The translations under genes and the position numbers were made by a program. Shown here one piece after another: positions 19,412-27,283 of a stretch of 64,000 nucleotides of DNA. Origin of the DNA: Aliiroseovarius sp. M344. Its GTDB lineage: Bacteria; Pseudomonadota; Alphaproteobacteria; Rhodobacterales; Rhodobacteraceae. The stretch's first letter is position 1; each line of letters begins with the position of its first letter. The notes beneath the pieces were generated by a model that saw only the letters and a program-made list of their open reading frames with translations, was not told the origin of the DNA and ran no database searches. Location of the stretch: assembly GCF_025140835.1 (NCBI RefSeq), contig NZ_CP081153.1, positions 2,542,001-2,606,000 of the forward strand, in the 5' to 3' direction.

Positions 19412-20009
19412 GATCAAATGCCTTTTCATTGATGTCATAAAGCGCGGTCACAGCACCTTTGATGCGCGACAAAGCGGATGTCAGATCGATGCATCGTTCG
19501 GACTTTGCTGAGCGCAAAAATACCTGACCGTCTGGCAAGGTGTCGTCTTCGAAAATTTCCAGCGGTGTCGCGTTCACCCGGCCCATCAAGTGATCCAGAA
19601 CCCGGCGACTGCCAGCTGACACGCGCACCTCGATCGGGGTATCGGCAGCTTTTTCGGCAAGCGGCATGATTTCATCATTGATGACGTGGCCCAGCGCATC
19701 CTGCACAACCTCAGGCAACAAGGTGTCGACCATCGCGCGCAGCAGGGGTTCAAGCGAACCCAGAACATGGCTTCTTGCCTCGTGAAAGGTGAAACCGAGG
19801 TCTTCCAGGTTTCGGGCAAACTCAGCCTCGATCCGATCCTTGTCGCCATCCGCTTCTTTCAGCGCATCATCCCATCCGGCGCTATAGCCAGCCTCGTAAG
19901 AGGCAAGGCGAATCTTTTCCAGTTCGGCCTCTGCGATGCGGTGCGGACCAGCCTGTGAGGCGGGCAGATTGACCAGATCGAAATCCTCCAGCTTCAAAGG
20001 TTTGGTCAT
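19404..20009 (-). CDS. fliH: Flagellar assembly protein FliH-like
   Basis: 201-residue protein. The N-terminal half has a helical, charged segment (AEAELEKIRLASYEAGYSAGWDDAL), and the C-terminal half resembles FliH/YscL (ILDHLMGRVNATPLEIFEDD). FliH holds the export ATPase FliI inactive and links it to the C-ring. The sequence is divergent, as usual for this family, so the assignment rests on gene order (fliF-fliH-fliN-fliP) and general shape. The ATG overlaps the fliF stop by 4 bases. fliI is absent from this window. Confidence 0.8.
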   Translation of the reverse strand: MTKPLKLEDFDLVNLPASQAGPHRIAEAELEKIRLASYEAGYSAGWDDALKEADGDKDRIEAEFARNLEDLGFTFHEARSHVLGSLEPLLRAMVDTLLPEVVQDALGHVINDEIMPLAEKAADTPIEVRVSAGSRRVLDHLMGRVNATPLEIFEDDTLPDGQVFLRSAKSERCIDLTSALSRIKGAVTALYDINEKAFDHG

Positions 20010-21634
20010 CGCGCGACCTCTTCATCTTCTTCCATCCAGCCGCGTAGGATTTCAACGGTGTCCGATTGCCGTTCGGCGATCAGGTTGCGCAGGCGCTCGA
20101 CCGGGTCTGGGCCGGTCAACTCCGCTTGACTGGAAGGAATAATTTCAGTTCCAACTGGCTGGTCGAGAACCGCAGGCAAGTCTGTTGCAGCCGACGGGAC
20201 AGACTGCGCCAATGCAGGCGCACCAGCCGATTGGTCAGCGTCGTCATCAGGCCCCGGAAGTGCTGCCGCCGTACGTGTGCCAGATGATGCCAAGCTTGAT
20301 GCGAAGATCGGGCGCAACACAAACAGCCCGAGCACAATCGTGACAATCGCCAGGACGGCCATCTGCACCAACGCCATGACGTCAATCGCCAAGCTCGACA
20401 GCAGCCCGCCAGACGGTGCGCTGCCCGCAGCGGGGACAGGTTCGAACTGCAATGATTTCATTGTGATCTGATCGCCACGCGCTTCGTCGAACCCGACAGC
20501 GCCTGCAACCAGTTCGCGAAGGCTGGCAAGTTCCTCGGAACTGCGGGCCGTCCAGACCACGTCGCCATTTGCATCTGTTGCACGAATACCGTCGATCAGA
20601 ACGGCGACGGTCAGGCGCTTGACAGCTCCGGGTCCGGTGACGACTTCACGCGTGGTTTCGGAAACTTCATAGTTGATCCGCTCCCGTGTTTCAGAGGTGT
20701 TCGACGACGAATTTCCACCGCCCGCAGCATCACCATCCGGAAGGTTCGATGCCACCGTCACCCCACCGCTTTCGCTGTCCTTAGCGGTGTTCGATGTCTC
20801 TAACGTATCCGTCGACACGGCCACACGGGCTTCAGGGTCAAACCGGCGTTCAAGAATGGACTCCTGCTCGGTCACCGTCTCTAGATTCAGTTCGACCACT
20901 GCATTGCCAAAGCCAACCCGCGCCTCCAACAATCGTTCGACGTTTTGCTTAAGAACCATGGCGCGATCCGAAGCGAGGCTGTTGAGATCTGATCGCTCGT
21001 CGGCACTTGCAATCAAGCCCCCGCGACTGTCGATGATCGAAACGTGATCGGGCGACAGCCCCGGCACGGCTGACGCCACAAGAAATTTCAGGGCTTTCGC
21101 TTGGGCGCCGGGTAAATCACCGCTTGCAGTCGTCACCGTCACGGACGCCGAAGGCTCGCTGCGTTGGCGAAACTGCTGAGTCGACATATTTCCAATGTGA
21201 ACACGCGCGTTCTGGATCATCGGGCTTGCGACAATGGTACGCGCCAGCTCGCCTTCTTTTGCGCGCCAATAGGCCGCGTCAAACATCTGCGAGGTTGTTC
21301 CAAACCCGCTCAGCCCATCCAGAAGTTCGTAGCCCTTGCCACCGTTTGCAGGCAGCCCTTCGCTGGCCAAAGTCATGCGCAGGCTGTCGCGTTTGGACGT
21401 GTCAACAAAGATCGACCCGCCGCGAATGTCATAGGCAACGCCGCGCGCCTCCAGCGCCTTGACGACGTCACCCGCAGCACCGCTTTCCAACCCCGCGTAA
21501 AGCAGCGTCATTTGTGTCGAGGTCGCCATGCGCGACAACCCAATCACTGCGACAAACATGCCCAGCGTGGACGCAACCACAATCAGGCGTTTCCGCATAT
21601 CCAAATTGGCCCAAACCTTGGCGATCTGCTGCAA
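20006..21634 (-). CDS. fliF: Flagellar MS-ring protein FliF
   Basis: 542-residue inner-membrane ring protein, the base on which the basal body is built. Transmembrane helices are near 15-37 and 419-440. Between them is the periplasmic region with the YscJ-type domain (LYAGLESGAAGDVVKALEARGVAY), ARVHIG and the second RBM (AVPGLSPDHVSIIDSRG). The C-terminal cytoplasmic tail ends in the FliG-binding region (DPVERLRNLIAERQSDTVEILRGWM). It is the first gene of the leftward operon, and its start lies 127 bp from fliL with a CtrA-box candidate between. Confidence 0.97.
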   Translation of the reverse strand: MQQIAKVWANLDMRKRLIVVASTLGMFVAVIGLSRMATSTQMTLLYAGLESGAAGDVVKALEARGVAYDIRGGSIFVDTSKRDSLRMTLASEGLPANGGKGYELLDGLSGFGTTSQMFDAAYWRAKEGELARTIVASPMIQNARVHIGNMSTQQFRQRSEPSASVTVTTASGDLPGAQAKALKFLVASAVPGLSPDHVSIIDSRGGLIASADERSDLNSLASDRAMVLKQNVERLLEARVGFGNAVVELNLETVTEQESILERRFDPEARVAVSTDTLETSNTAKDSESGGVTVASNLPDGDAAGGGNSSSNTSETRERINYEVSETTREVVTGPGAVKRLTVAVLIDGIRATDANGDVVWTARSSEELASLRELVAGAVGFDEARGDQITMKSLQFEPVPAAGSAPSGGLLSSLAIDVMALVQMAVLAIVTIVLGLFVLRPIFASSLASSGTRTAAALPGPDDDADQSAGAPALAQSVPSAATDLPAVLDQPVGTEIIPSSQAELTGPDPVERLRNLIAERQSDTVEILRGWMEEDEEVAR

Positions 21635-21700
21635 GACGCAACTCCTTTAACCGAGCGGGCTTCTGCCCCCGTCACAGCCCACAGTCTTCCCCGATTGGCC

Positions 21701-21715
21701 TTAACAATTGGTTAG
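21701..21715. promoter_or_regulatory. CtrA-box candidate in the fliF-fliL intergenic region
   Basis: TTAA, 7 bases, TTAG (TTAACAATTGGTTAG), one base off the CtrA consensus TTAA-N7-TTAA. It sits between the divergent operons fliF-fliH-fliN-fliP and fliL onward, so one site could serve both. CtrA controls flagellar genes in Rhodobacterales. Confidence 0.5.
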
Positions 21716-21761
21716 TGGCCGGCGGCTTATAACGATTCGAACGAAATTCTCTGGGTGCCCC

Positions 21762-22259
21762 ATGGCAAATAGCAAATTGAACATCGAAGCCGACGAACAG
21801 CCGTCACAAAAGAAGTCCAAAAAGGGCCTTCTGATCGGTCTTCTGCTGGCACTTGCATTGGGTGGCGGCGGTTTCTTTGCAACCTATTCCGGATTGGTCG
21901 GCGGAGCCCCCAAGCAGGATGCTGAGGCTAAACAGGACGCGCCCGTCGCGGACCTGCCTGCGGTGGCCTTTGTCGAGTTGGAGCCCTTGGTCATTTCGCT
22001 CAGCAGTTCCGCAAGAAGTCGTCACCTGCGGTTTCGCGGCTCACTTGAGGTCGTGCCGGGTCACGAGGTCGAGGTATCCAACCTGCTGCCGCGGGTCATT
22101 GATGTGCTCAATTCCTATCTCAGAGCCGTCGAGGTCACGATGCTGGAGGACCCCACTGCGCTGATCAAGTTACGTGCGCAGATGCTGCGGCGCATCCAGT
22201 TGGTCACAGGTGAAGGTCGCGTGCGGGACCTGCTCATTCTTGAATTCGTCCTCAACTGA
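21762..22259 (+). CDS. fliL: Flagellar basal-body-associated protein FliL
   Basis: 165-residue inner-membrane protein that surrounds or supports the stator units. A cytoplasmic Lys-rich start and a transmembrane helix (LLIGLLLALALGGGGFFATYSGL, about 28-50) are followed by a periplasmic FliL domain (VAFVELEPLVISLSSS, DLLILEFVLN at the C-terminus). The ATG at 21762 was preferred to the upstream frame, which has no family sequence. It is the first gene of the rightward operon. Confidence 0.94.
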   Translation: MANSKLNIEADEQPSQKKSKKGLLIGLLLALALGGGGFFATYSGLVGGAPKQDAEAKQDAPVADLPAVAFVELEPLVISLSSSARSRHLRFRGSLEVVPGHEVEVSNLLPRVIDVLNSYLRAVEVTMLEDPTALIKLRAQMLRRIQLVTGEGRVRDLLILEFVLN

Positions 22260-22274
22260 GAAGGAGGAGTACGT

Positions 22275-22694
22275 ATGGATATTATCGCTGACATTATGCT
22301 GGGCATTGGCGCAATTGGCGCCGCTATTTATTGCATGGTTTTGTCCAGGCGTTTGCGCCGATTCAACAACCTACAAAACGGAATGGGCGGCGCTGTTGCC
22401 GTGTTGTCTGCACAAGTCGACGACATGACGACATCGCTAAACAGCGCAAGGGACGCGGCGGGACAAAGCGCTGCTGTGCTGACCGACTTGACCGAGCGCG
22501 CCGAAGCGTCAGCGCAGAAACTTGAGCTGATGATGGCCAGCCTGCATGACCTGCCTGACGTCAAGCAGGCGCTGGGCCCTGACGTGCCGCCACCCGATCC
22601 GCCCACCGACCCGGCACAGCATCAAAGCACTGACGTCGGCAACACTGCGCCGCCGATGTTTTTCAGCCATCGTGTAATGGAAGCAGCAGAATGA
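22275..22694 (+). CDS. Uncharacterised flagellar-operon membrane protein
   Basis: 139 residues. An N-terminal transmembrane helix (IADIMLGIGAIGAAIYCMVL, about 4-23) is followed by an arginine-rich stretch, a probable coiled coil (QVDDMTTSLNSARDAAGQSAAVLTDLTERAEASAQKLELM, shown here only as positions about 47-86) and a proline-rich C-terminus. Nothing identifies its function. It sits 15 bases after fliL and overlaps motE by 4 bases, so it is in the operon, and a role in stator or basal-body assembly is a reasonable guess. GAAGGAGG precedes the ATG. Confidence 0.75.
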   Translation: MDIIADIMLGIGAIGAAIYCMVLSRRLRRFNNLQNGMGGAVAVLSAQVDDMTTSLNSARDAAGQSAAVLTDLTERAEASAQKLELMMASLHDLPDVKQALGPDVPPPDPPTDPAQHQSTDVGNTAPPMFFSHRVMEAAE

Positions 22695-23299
22695 ATCGCG
22701 TGAAAACAAAGCAAAAATCTGCCCGCCGCCGAGCCACCGGCCGCCGCACATTGCTTACAATCGCACTGCTGCTGAGCGCGTCGGGTCTAGTTCGTCTGGG
22801 CGGGATTGGATTTGCTGTTGCGGAGGATTTTAACGAACTTCTGCGCGGCACATCGGTTGGTAATGGCGAACGCCCGGCCTGCACAACCGAAGCTGACATA
22901 GAGACGGTCCTCTCTGCTCTTCAAAAACGTGAAACGACTTTGGTTGAGAATGAGACCGCACTTGAGGCGCGCCTGAAAACACTCGCGGTTGCCGATCGGG
23001 AGCTGACAGAAAAAATGCAGGCGCTGGTGGCGGCAGAAGATCAATTGGCCGCCACGATGGCCGTCGCGACAACTGCCGCGTCCGACGATCTTGCACGTTT
23101 GACCGCGCTTTATGAAAGCATGAAGCCGAAACAGGCCATTCCACTTTTCGAAACCATGGACCCAGAATTTGCCGCCGGTTTTCTGTCGCGCATGAAGCCA
23201 GCCGTTGGCGCCCAGATCATGGCCGGGCTCGATCCGCAAACAGCCTATGCCATCAGTGTAGTTTTTGTCGGTCGCAACTCAGAAGTGCCGACAAACTAA
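22691..23299 (+). CDS. motE: MotE-family protein
   Basis: 202-residue protein with an N-terminal membrane or signal segment (LLTIALLLSASGLVRLGGIGFAVA) and a heptad-rich coiled coil (about 70-130). The C-terminus has an MgtE-N-like segment (ALYESMKPKQAIPLFETMD, FAAGFLSRMKPAVGAQIM). In Sinorhizobium MotE is a periplasmic chaperone for the motility protein MotC. Here the protein lies between the unknown small gene and motA; the periplasmic protein two genes downstream is the obvious client candidate. Confidence 0.85.
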   Translation: MNRVKTKQKSARRRATGRRTLLTIALLLSASGLVRLGGIGFAVAEDFNELLRGTSVGNGERPACTTEADIETVLSALQKRETTLVENETALEARLKTLAVADRELTEKMQALVAAEDQLAATMAVATTAASDDLARLTALYESMKPKQAIPLFETMDPEFAAGFLSRMKPAVGAQIMAGLDPQTAYAISVVFVGRNSEVPTN

Positions 23300-23308
23300 G
23301 AAACTGTG

Positions 23309-23329
23309 GGGGTTTGTTAACCCCTTTCT
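23309..23329 (+). repeat. Hairpin between motE and motA
   Basis: GGGGTT, loop TGTT, AACCCC followed by TTTCTG, 10 bases after the motE stop. It could be a weak terminator or attenuator between motE and motA; the sequence also contains TTAACC, half of a CtrA-like site. The short T-run argues against strong termination. Confidence 0.4.
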
Positions 23330-23374
23330 GCCATCTCTAATATGATTGCGGCGCGCCGAAACAAGGGGGGCGAA

Positions 23375-24241
23375 ATGATTGGATTTGTTGGCATCGCACT
23401 AATTTTTGTGATGGTCTTTGGTGGCTATCTGGCCGCCGGCGGCAAGATGGGAATTATCCTTAAATCCCTACCATTCGAATTTACGATGATTGGCGGCGCG
23501 GCGGCCGGGGCGTTCATTATTTCAAATGATATGGCAGCCATCAAACACACCCTGAAGGACCTTGGTAAAGTCTTCAAAGGTCCGAAATGGCAGCCGGAAG
23601 ATTACCGCGATCTCCTTTGCCTCCTGTTTGAATTGATCAGACAGGCGCGCCAAAACGCAGTCGCGCTGGAGGAGCATATCGAAAACCCGGAAGAAAGCGC
23701 GATTTTCAGCCGCTACCCCAAGATACTTGCAGACCATGAAGCGGTCGCACTCATCTGTGACACCTTGCGATCTGCGTCGATGAACTACGACGATCCCCAT
23801 CAAGTGGAGGAGGTCCTCGAAAAACGGATGGACGCTAATTTGCATCACGCGCTGCACTCCAGTCACGCGCTGCAAACGGTCGCGGACGGCCTGCCCGCCT
23901 TGGGTATTGTCGCCGCCGTTCTGGGCGTGATCAAAACCATGGGTTCGATTGACCAGCCGCCGGAAATTCTCGGCAAAATGATTGGCGGGGCGCTGGTCGG
24001 AACGTTCTTGGGGGTGTTCCTGGCCTACGGACTCGTTGGACCTTTTTCGGCGAAAGTAAAAACAGTGGTGGAAGAAGACGCGCATTTCTATCAGCTGATC
24101 CGTGAAGTCCTGGTCGCCAATCTTTACAATCATTCGGTCAATATCTGCATCGAAGTTGGCCGTCAAAACACGCCGGGACATCAACGCCCGAGTTTCTCAG
24201 ATCTTGAGGACGCCTTGAAAGAGGTAAAACAGGTGGCCTGA
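23375..24241 (+). CDS. motA: Flagellar motor stator protein MotA
   Basis: 288-residue proton-channel subunit of the flagellar stator. Four transmembrane segments include the N-terminal pair (MIGFVGIALIFVMVFGGYLA and the GGAAAGAFII region) and the C-terminal pair (ALGIVAAVLGVIKTMG, GALVGTFLGVFLAYG), where the conserved Pro/Gly and Asp face the channel. The long cytoplasmic loop (about 60-170) interacts with FliG. AAGGGGGG precedes the ATG at 23375. No motB follows; the next gene is a periplasmic protein, so MotB must be encoded elsewhere. Confidence 0.96.
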   Translation: MIGFVGIALIFVMVFGGYLAAGGKMGIILKSLPFEFTMIGGAAAGAFIISNDMAAIKHTLKDLGKVFKGPKWQPEDYRDLLCLLFELIRQARQNAVALEEHIENPEESAIFSRYPKILADHEAVALICDTLRSASMNYDDPHQVEEVLEKRMDANLHHALHSSHALQTVADGLPALGIVAAVLGVIKTMGSIDQPPEILGKMIGGALVGTFLGVFLAYGLVGPFSAKVKTVVEEDAHFYQLIREVLVANLYNHSVNICIEVGRQNTPGHQRPSFSDLEDALKEVKQVA

Positions 24242-26403
24242 TGCGCAGAACGTTCATCCTTTGGTGCCTTTGTGTCTGTTGGCCGGCAAGCCTGACAGCG
24301 AAGGAAGTCACGGTAAGGTCGGGGGAACATACCGGTTTTTCTCGGCTGGTCGTGTACACAAAAAGTACCGACACGCCCGATTTGATACAGACAGAAACCG
24401 GTTTTCGACTGTCCTTAGGCAACACGTCCGTCAAGTTTGACATCTCGGCAGTTTTTGACCTGATTCCGCGCACGCGTATCTCCGCACTGACATCACAGGG
24501 CGGCGGCATTCTGGAGATAACCGTGCCGTGCAAATGTGACGCGAGGACAGAGGTTTTGCCAACCGGGCAATTCGTGATCGACATTTCTGACACGCCACTG
24601 CCCAGCGCGAAATCTTCGTTGCAAGATGACACGCAAACCATAGCCCGCGCTGAAAATCACCAAACCCAACTTAGTACGCGCCTGGCCCGGCGAGGGCTTC
24701 CCATCGCCATCGGTGAAGCCGAAAACCAACAAGTTTTGCCCGTGAGTCAAACCAACAACCACCCTGACCAAGACCTACCGGCGACCAAACCCGCAGCAAC
24801 CGAACCTCATCCGCTGACGGAACAGGGGCTTTTGGAACAATTGGCGCGCGCCGCGTCGCAGGGACTCGTTATCGCACCGCCCATTCCCGCCCTTCCAGAC
24901 AGCGAACAAGCGCTGGCGCCGCCCCTAGTTGAACAAACACAATCGCAGGAATTGCCGACGCCTCCGCAATCGGCAAATGACCACCTGCGAGTCCAGACCT
25001 CGGTTGATCGTGACTTCGGCGGTTCAATCGGCACCCCAGCTGCGGTTGAAGACGGTACGCCCTGTCTACCGGCTCGGTCATTTGCAATTGCGGACTGGGG
25101 CGACGACGATGAGCGCTCGCTGGATTTCGCGGCACACAAAACGAATTTGTTGGCAGAATTCGATACGCTGGATCAGCAGGCATTCAAACAAATCCTACAG
25201 CATCAAATTTATTTGACTTTTGGCGCCGAGGCGCAGGCTTACATGAGAACGTTTGGTGCGGGTTTTGACGATGACGCAAACTTGCGGTTGATGGCGGACG
25301 TCATGGAAACCGGTTCCTCCGGAGATTTCGCTCGCATGGCCAGTCAGCTGGCTTGTGAAGGCCCAGTTTCGCTTTGGGCCGTGCTGGCACATCCCCGACT
25401 TCCCAGAGATCAGCGTATCAACACGGCTGCGGTGATCTCGGAATTTTCCGTCTTACCACGTCACCTCCGCGTCCATCTTGGCCCAATGGTGATGCGCAAG
25501 TTTTTGGCGATTGGGGACACAGAAACAGCTATCGAGATCAATGGTATTGTGCAACGCGGCGTACCAATTCAGGAGACTGCCAACGCCCTTTCCGAAGCGC
25601 AGCTCTCCATGGCAACCGGACAAGATACCCAGGCCAGAGATACACTGACCAAAATCGTTGACGCAGACGACCAAAACTCCGTGGAGGCCGTACTTTTGCT
25701 TGTCGCAAGTCATATCGAAAACCAGCAAGGCATTCCGGACCGTACGCTGGAACTTCTGGCTTCGCTTGCGCATGAACATCGATCTACTGAAAGGGGCGCC
25801 GATCTTGCCATTGCTGAGATCAGAGCGCTGATTCATACGGCGCGGTTCACGGCTGCAAAGACAAAATTAGCCGGCCTTGAGCAGTTCCCAGACAAAAGCA
25901 ACGACGAGCATCTCGCCTTATTGGAAGAGTTTGGTTCAGCATTGGCAAATTCAGGGTCGAATGCCACGTTTCTTCGACATGCAATCGGTCTTCCTATCTG
26001 GTCGGAAGCCACTGAGGTCACGCGCATCATGCTAGCAGACAGGTTGCTAACGCTGGGGTTTGCAGAGACGGCAAAGCGCTTGTTGTTGGATCAGCCCATG
26101 CCTCCAAGCCGCGAAGCGCGCCTGCTGATCGCTAAGGCCGCTTTAGCGCTTGGTGAAGTCAAGGTCGCCATGGGCTACCTGAGTGGTCTTTCTAGCCCCG
26201 AGGCCATGCAACTGCGCGCAGCAGCACTTGATGAACCCGACGAGCAGGCGATTTCAATTGCCGAGCCCCAAGACACGCCGCAAATAGGCGACGGCAACCA
26301 ACAGCCAGAAACATCACTTGAAAAGTTACGCACGCTGATCGAACAAAGCCAGGAAGCCCGGGCCATCGTCGACGCCGCTTTGAAAGATGCCCCGGTCCGC
26401 TAG
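24241..26403 (+). CDS. Uncharacterised periplasmic repeat protein in the flagellar operon
   Basis: 720 residues. An N-terminal signal peptide (MRRTFILWCLCVCWPASLTA) is followed by an AMIN-like beta domain (about 22-120), a Q/P/T-rich low-complexity linker (about 120-270) and an alpha-helical C-terminal half (about 280-700) with TPR-like helix pairs. The start overlaps the motA stop by one base (TGATG). I do not recognise a named family. Position next to motA and near motE suggests a MotC-like function, that is, a periplasmic partner of MotB, but similarity to MotC is not visible by eye. Confidence 0.75.
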   Translation: MRRTFILWCLCVCWPASLTAKEVTVRSGEHTGFSRLVVYTKSTDTPDLIQTETGFRLSLGNTSVKFDISAVFDLIPRTRISALTSQGGGILEITVPCKCDARTEVLPTGQFVIDISDTPLPSAKSSLQDDTQTIARAENHQTQLSTRLARRGLPIAIGEAENQQVLPVSQTNNHPDQDLPATKPAATEPHPLTEQGLLEQLARAASQGLVIAPPIPALPDSEQALAPPLVEQTQSQELPTPPQSANDHLRVQTSVDRDFGGSIGTPAAVEDGTPCLPARSFAIADWGDDDERSLDFAAHKTNLLAEFDTLDQQAFKQILQHQIYLTFGAEAQAYMRTFGAGFDDDANLRLMADVMETGSSGDFARMASQLACEGPVSLWAVLAHPRLPRDQRINTAAVISEFSVLPRHLRVHLGPMVMRKFLAIGDTETAIEINGIVQRGVPIQETANALSEAQLSMATGQDTQARDTLTKIVDADDQNSVEAVLLLVASHIENQQGIPDRTLELLASLAHEHRSTERGADLAIAEIRALIHTARFTAAKTKLAGLEQFPDKSNDEHLALLEEFGSALANSGSNATFLRHAIGLPIWSEATEVTRIMLADRLLTLGFAETAKRLLLDQPMPPSREARLLIAKAALALGEVKVAMGYLSGLSSPEAMQLRAAALDEPDEQAISIAEPQDTPQIGDGNQQPETSLEKLRTLIEQSQEARAIVDAALKDAPVR

Positions 26404-26479
26404 GCCTTGTTTGTGGTTACCGCTTGTTAAGCATGCGCTCGTAAATTGGGGGCAACACACAAGCGGGAACTTCGACTCG

Positions 26480-27283
26480 ATGGCCAACGACAATCTCTCC
26501 GGCGGCGAACCACGCCAGTCAGCGCTGCAAATGACGATGCTCTGTCTAACCTTTTGTTGCCTATTTCTGGTTAACAGCGCTGCGGCCTCACTGGCATTAA
26601 GCGGGCCAAGCTACACAGAAGTCTGTGAACGCTCGGCTGAGGTCGCCGCTGCACAGACTGGCGTACCCGTTTCTGTCTTGAAGGCCGTTTCATTGACCGA
26701 GACCGGACGAAAATTTGCGGGCGAGCAGCGGTCTTGGCCCTGGACAGTAAATATGGAGGGTGTCAGCGCTTGGTTTGACACGCTCCAGGATGCAAAAACC
26801 TATGTCTACCGACATTTCAAAAACGGTGCGCGCAGCTTCGACATTGGCTGTTTCCAGATCAATTACAAATGGCATCACCAGCATTTCACCTCGCTGGAAG
26901 AAATGTTCGAACCGGAGCAAAACGCGCTCTACGCCGCTCGTTTTCTAACGGATTTATTTCAGGAATTTGGGGATTGGACTGCCGCCGCCGGTGCATTCCA
27001 TTCCCTCACGCCAACCCTTGCTGCAGGCTACAAAAAAAGATTCTCTGAAAACCGAGCGAGGTTTCTTGTACTGGACGATCTTGCGGCCGACCCCCTTCGT
27101 CCAGACGGCATTGGACGATCACCGACAAGAACGCGGGTGTCCGCGAGGGTTGAACCGCGAGAGAACAGGTTTCCCCTCCTCACGCAAAGCGACGGCCAAA
27201 CTCAGCTTGGTTCGCTGGTTCCACAAACAGCCGCCGCTGGCCTTGGCTCAATGTTGGCCGCCCCGCCCAGGAGTATGTGGTAA
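26480..27283 (+). CDS. Lytic transglycosylase SLT-domain protein
   Basis: 267-residue exported protein. A signal-type hydrophobic segment is near 19-35 (MLCLTFCCLFLVNSAAAS). An SLT lysozyme-like domain (about 50-185) follows, with the catalytic Glu likely in SLTETGRKF, and the characteristic FDIGCFQINYKWH and AARFLTDLFQ. Such enzymes open the peptidoglycan for the flagellar rod. The start ATG at 26480 is a choice: the frame continues upstream to 26387 without a good site, and another ATG is at 26531. The stop overlaps the flhA ATG by one base. Confidence 0.85.
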   Translation: MANDNLSGGEPRQSALQMTMLCLTFCCLFLVNSAAASLALSGPSYTEVCERSAEVAAAQTGVPVSVLKAVSLTETGRKFAGEQRSWPWTVNMEGVSAWFDTLQDAKTYVYRHFKNGARSFDIGCFQINYKWHHQHFTSLEEMFEPEQNALYAARFLTDLFQEFGDWTAAAGAFHSLTPTLAAGYKKRFSENRARFLVLDDLAADPLRPDGIGRSPTRTRVSARVEPRENRFPLLTQSDGQTQLGSLVPQTAAAGLGSMLAAPPRSMW

